A DNA stretch of 47,473 nt from JASLBX01 sp036374175 (GTDB lineage Bacteria; Actinomycetota; Actinomycetes; Jiangellales; Jiangellaceae). Positions 47,429-47,473 of this stretch are shown piece by piece. Position numbers and translations under genes: made by a program. The first letter of the stretch is position 1; the number at the start of each line of letters is the position of its first letter. The notes under the pieces are model-generated. The model was not told the DNA's origin. It was given only the letters and a program-made list of their open reading frames with translations, and ran no database searches. The stretch spans positions 1 to 47,473 of the forward strand of contig DASUUH010000057.1 of the NCBI GenBank assembly GCA_036374175.1. Reading direction: 5' to 3'.

Positions 47429-47473
47429 TGGCGCGCCTGGAGGGACTCGAACCCCCGACCTTGGGCTTAGAAG
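47429..47473 (-). tRNA. tRNA-Arg (TCT anticodon), 3' part, cut by window edge
   Basis: On the minus strand the end reads CTTCTAAGCCCAAGGTCGGG and then a T-arm GGGGGTTCGAGTCCCTC followed by CAGGCGC, discriminator G and CCA. The loop CTTCTAA gives anticodon TCT, Arg. The 5' half lies outside the window, so the identity is not fully confirmed. Confidence 0.85.

Overview
This window comes from the chromosome of a high-G+C actinomycete. The evidence is uniformly G/C-rich third codon positions, frequent GTG starts, many start codons sitting directly behind a -10 box (leaderless genes), several NarL-type two-component systems paired with ABC exporters, and a GerW/YtfJ-type sporulation gene that points to a spore former. 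I cannot name the genus from sequence alone. No insertion sequence, integrase, phage gene, CRISPR array or rRNA was found. It reads as ordinary chromosome with many small regulatory and detoxification-type genes.

Layout. 1-4.7 kb: start of a sensor kinase gene (-, cut by the window edge) divergent from a CPBP protease and a MacB-like ABC ATPase/FtsX permease pair. 4.7-8.8 kb: a RibD-C/DHFR-like reductase, a broken winged-helix (HTH_42) gene, then a minus-strand set of GerW protein, unknown protein and MBL-fold hydrolase. 8.9-11.9 kb: a FAD/BBE oxidoreductase preceded by a coupled 41-codon ORF and divergent from a MocR regulator. 11.9-15.8 kb: two-component system divergent from an ABC-2 exporter. 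15.8-19.7 kb: a 22-bp perfect palindrome, two hypothetical genes (one frameshifted), a secreted LVIVD-like protein and a pyridoxamine-oxidase-fold protein. 19.7-27 kb: two multicopper oxidases, one anchored by five membrane helices and coupled to a DUF6220 gene, with a second kinase/regulator pair and a His-rich hendecad-repeat protein between them. 27-28.3 kb: gene-poor strip with a nitroreductase-like remnant and a frameshifted GYD-domain gene. 28.4-31.2 kb: MBL hydrolase, TspO-like protein, M14 carboxypeptidase. 31.2-34.7 kb: VOC protein, an ArsR/AHSA1/DUF998 operon, and a NTF2-like/VOC/methyltransferase operon. 34.8-37 kb: NfeD/SPFH membrane pair, a small secreted EF-hand-like protein and a four-copy palindromic repeat. 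37-42.6 kb: WYL regulator divergent from an epoxide hydrolase, two GNAT acetyltransferases, a frameshifted MBL gene, a Gfo/Idh/MocA oxidoreductase and DUF4180. 42.6-47.5 kb: 2H phosphoesterase, ArsR-like regulator, small secreted protein, tRNA-His, oligoribonuclease, a Pro/Arg-rich membrane protein, VOC, FAH-family hydrolase and the 3' part of a tRNA-Arg.

Three themes stand out. The two complete NarL-type systems have related palindromes (TACGC...GCGTA) in their promoter regions. At least eleven genes have a TANNNT -10 box 6-8 nt before the start codon and are probably leaderless. An unusually large number of genes (six or more) carry a single-base frameshift or in-frame stop, either real decay or uncorrected sequence errors.
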